The position numbers and the translations under genes were made by a program. A stretch of 64,000 nt of DNA from Shewanella sp. UCD-KL12 (GTDB lineage: Bacteria > Pseudomonadota > Gammaproteobacteria > Enterobacterales > Shewanellaceae): NCBI RefSeq assembly GCF_001957125.1, contig NZ_MPHJ01000001.1, positions 1,185,765 through 1,249,764 of the forward strand. The letters are read 5' to 3'. Below are positions 63,150 to 64,000 of this stretch, one piece after another. Position 1 is the first letter of the stretch, and each line of letters begins with the position of its first letter. Under the pieces are notes generated by a model, which was given only the letters and a program-made list of their open reading frames with translations, searched no databases and was not told where the DNA came from.

Positions 63150-64000
63150 ATGAAGCTAAGTCAAACCCGAGTAGATTCAATTGAAATGTTCAACAGGGTC
63201 ATTCACGTAAAGCGTGATGATCTGCTTCACCCTGAATTCTCAGGCAATAAAGCCCGTAAGTTTGCTTACTTTCTTGAAAACGACTTTCCTGATGTAAAGA
63301 CACTGATTGGTTATGGCTCTGCTCAGGCTAACTCTTTGTACTCAATGTCTGCATTGGCAAAACTAAAGGGCTGGCAATTAGACTTTTATGTCGATCATAT
63401 CGCTTCATACATAAAGCAGCAGCCAAGAGGGAATTATAGGGCTGCATTGGAGAATGGAGCCAAGATTATTGCGTTAGATGAACAAGGAGATAGAGAGGGG
63501 AGAGATACGCTGGATTACATTACAGAAGTTGTGTTGCCGAAAACTGAAAATGCCGTTTTTGTTCCTGAAGGCGGACGTTGTGAGTTTGCCAAGCACGGTG
63601 TGTATCGACTGGCCAGAGAAATTGCTTTATGGTCAGAAGCACAAGGTTTACCTCAGCTTACGGTCTTTTTACCTTCAGGAACCGGCACTACAGCCCTTTT
63701 CTTAAATCAATACTTTGTCGAGCATGAACGAGATATTCAGGTATTAACCTGTGCGACCGTTGGAGGGGATGACTATCTTCATAGTCAGTTTTCTGAATTA
63801 ACGGACAACTCCCTCTACCACCCTAAATCCGTCATGCTCCCCAAGAAATACCATTTCGGCAAGCTGTACCGAGAGTGTTATGAAATGTGGAATAAGGTAT
63901 CTGGAGCGGGGATTGAATTTGAATTACTTTATGATCCCGTCGGCTGGATAGCCCTTGAACAGTATTTACAGTCAGATGAAAGCAATGGGGCGATACTTTA
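63150..64000 (+). CDS. PLP-dependent D-cysteine desulfhydrase/ACC deaminase-like enzyme (3' end outside window)
   Basis: Open from ATG 63150 to the right edge (283 codons) with no stop, so the gene is cut by the window. It opens with VKRDDLLHPEFSGNKARKFA, where the Lys of SGNKARK is the expected PLP lysine, then GYGSAQANSLYSMSALAKL and FLPSGTGTTALFL as the phosphate-binding loop. This is the ACC deaminase/D-cysteine desulfhydrase fold; which amino acid is used is not clear. Confidence 0.88.
   Translation, partial: MKLSQTRVDSIEMFNRVIHVKRDDLLHPEFSGNKARKFAYFLENDFPDVKTLIGYGSAQANSLYSMSALAKLKGWQLDFYVDHIASYIKQQPRGNYRAALENGAKIIALDEQGDREGRDTLDYITEVVLPKTENAVFVPEGGRCEFAKHGVYRLAREIALWSEAQGLPQLTVFLPSGTGTTALFLNQYFVEHERDIQVLTCATVGGDDYLHSQFSELTDNSLYHPKSVMLPKKYHFGKLYRECYEMWNKVSGAGIEFELLYDPVGWIALEQYLQSDESNGAIL

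Noticed and set aside
1..64000. CRISPR array, rRNA genes, complete tRNA genes, transposases, integrase genes
   Set aside because: Looked for on both strands; none could be supported. The 57398-57681 array has no spacers, so it is not CRISPR.

Overview
This window looks like a chromosomal segment of a Shewanella-type marine gammaproteobacterium (Alteromonadales). That is inferred from the gene set: a TonB receptor/YkoF-like/PnuT/kinase thiamine-salvage cluster, DcuA, the YdbH-YnbE-YdbL lipid-transport operon, HppD, CpdB- and Dcp-type lipoproteins, many chemotaxis receptors, a diheme cytochrome c peroxidase and moderate GC. No rRNA, complete tRNA, CRISPR array, transposase or replication origin was found. 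The first gene enters from the left edge and the last runs off the right edge.

Layout. 0-4.2 kb: thiamine uptake and salvage. 4.4-9.6 kb: small housekeeping and stress genes (DoxX, nitroreductase, diiron/MBL protein, a coiled-coil protein, two GNATs, two small envelope proteins). 9.8-15.2 kb: a tight ABC exporter operon with one MacB-type ATPase, three different periplasmic adaptors in a row and one MacB-type permease. 15.6-19.6 kb: a membrane/coiled-coil/winged-helix-like protein, an Asp/Glu-type racemase and a B12-type radical SAM protein with unusual cysteine spacing.

19.7-24.8 kb is the accessory region and the most interesting part. It carries small minus-strand genes separated by integron attC sites (one full-length Vibrio-type site of about 127 bp and one short one) with no integrase in view. 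The cassettes include a HEPN-type protein with an R-x5-H motif. Next to them lies an orphan protein with a PD-(D/E)XK-like nuclease signature. The block is bracketed by two repeat modules arranged A-B ... B'-A' in inverted orientation. Its right edge abuts dcuA, whose 3' end has been duplicated, with a 21-bp tandem triplication of its last codons and stop and a decayed second copy of its C terminus.

25-40 kb: dcuA with a candidate CRP site, ydbH-ynbE-ydbL, yeaD, an acyl-CoA dehydrogenase, a chemotaxis receptor, a DUF938 methyltransferase and a run of small metabolic genes (GNAT, OsmC, CHMI-like isomerase, GFA). 40-48 kb: a duplicated dcp-cpdB block with two intact cpdB-like lipoprotein nucleotidases, one intact dcp and one 5'-truncated dcp remnant. 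48-64 kb: an Aer-like PAS chemoreceptor, gamma-glutamyltransferase, a DUF482-type acyltransferase, a LysE exporter, HppD divergent from a LysR regulator, a DUF6508-like protein followed by four tandem 69-bp hairpin repeats, cytochrome c peroxidase, a solute-binding protein, an AhpD-like protein, a MocR/PdxR regulator, YccF and the start of a PLP-dependent deaminase-like gene.

All identifications come from reading the sequence and from knowledge of the families. No database search was possible.
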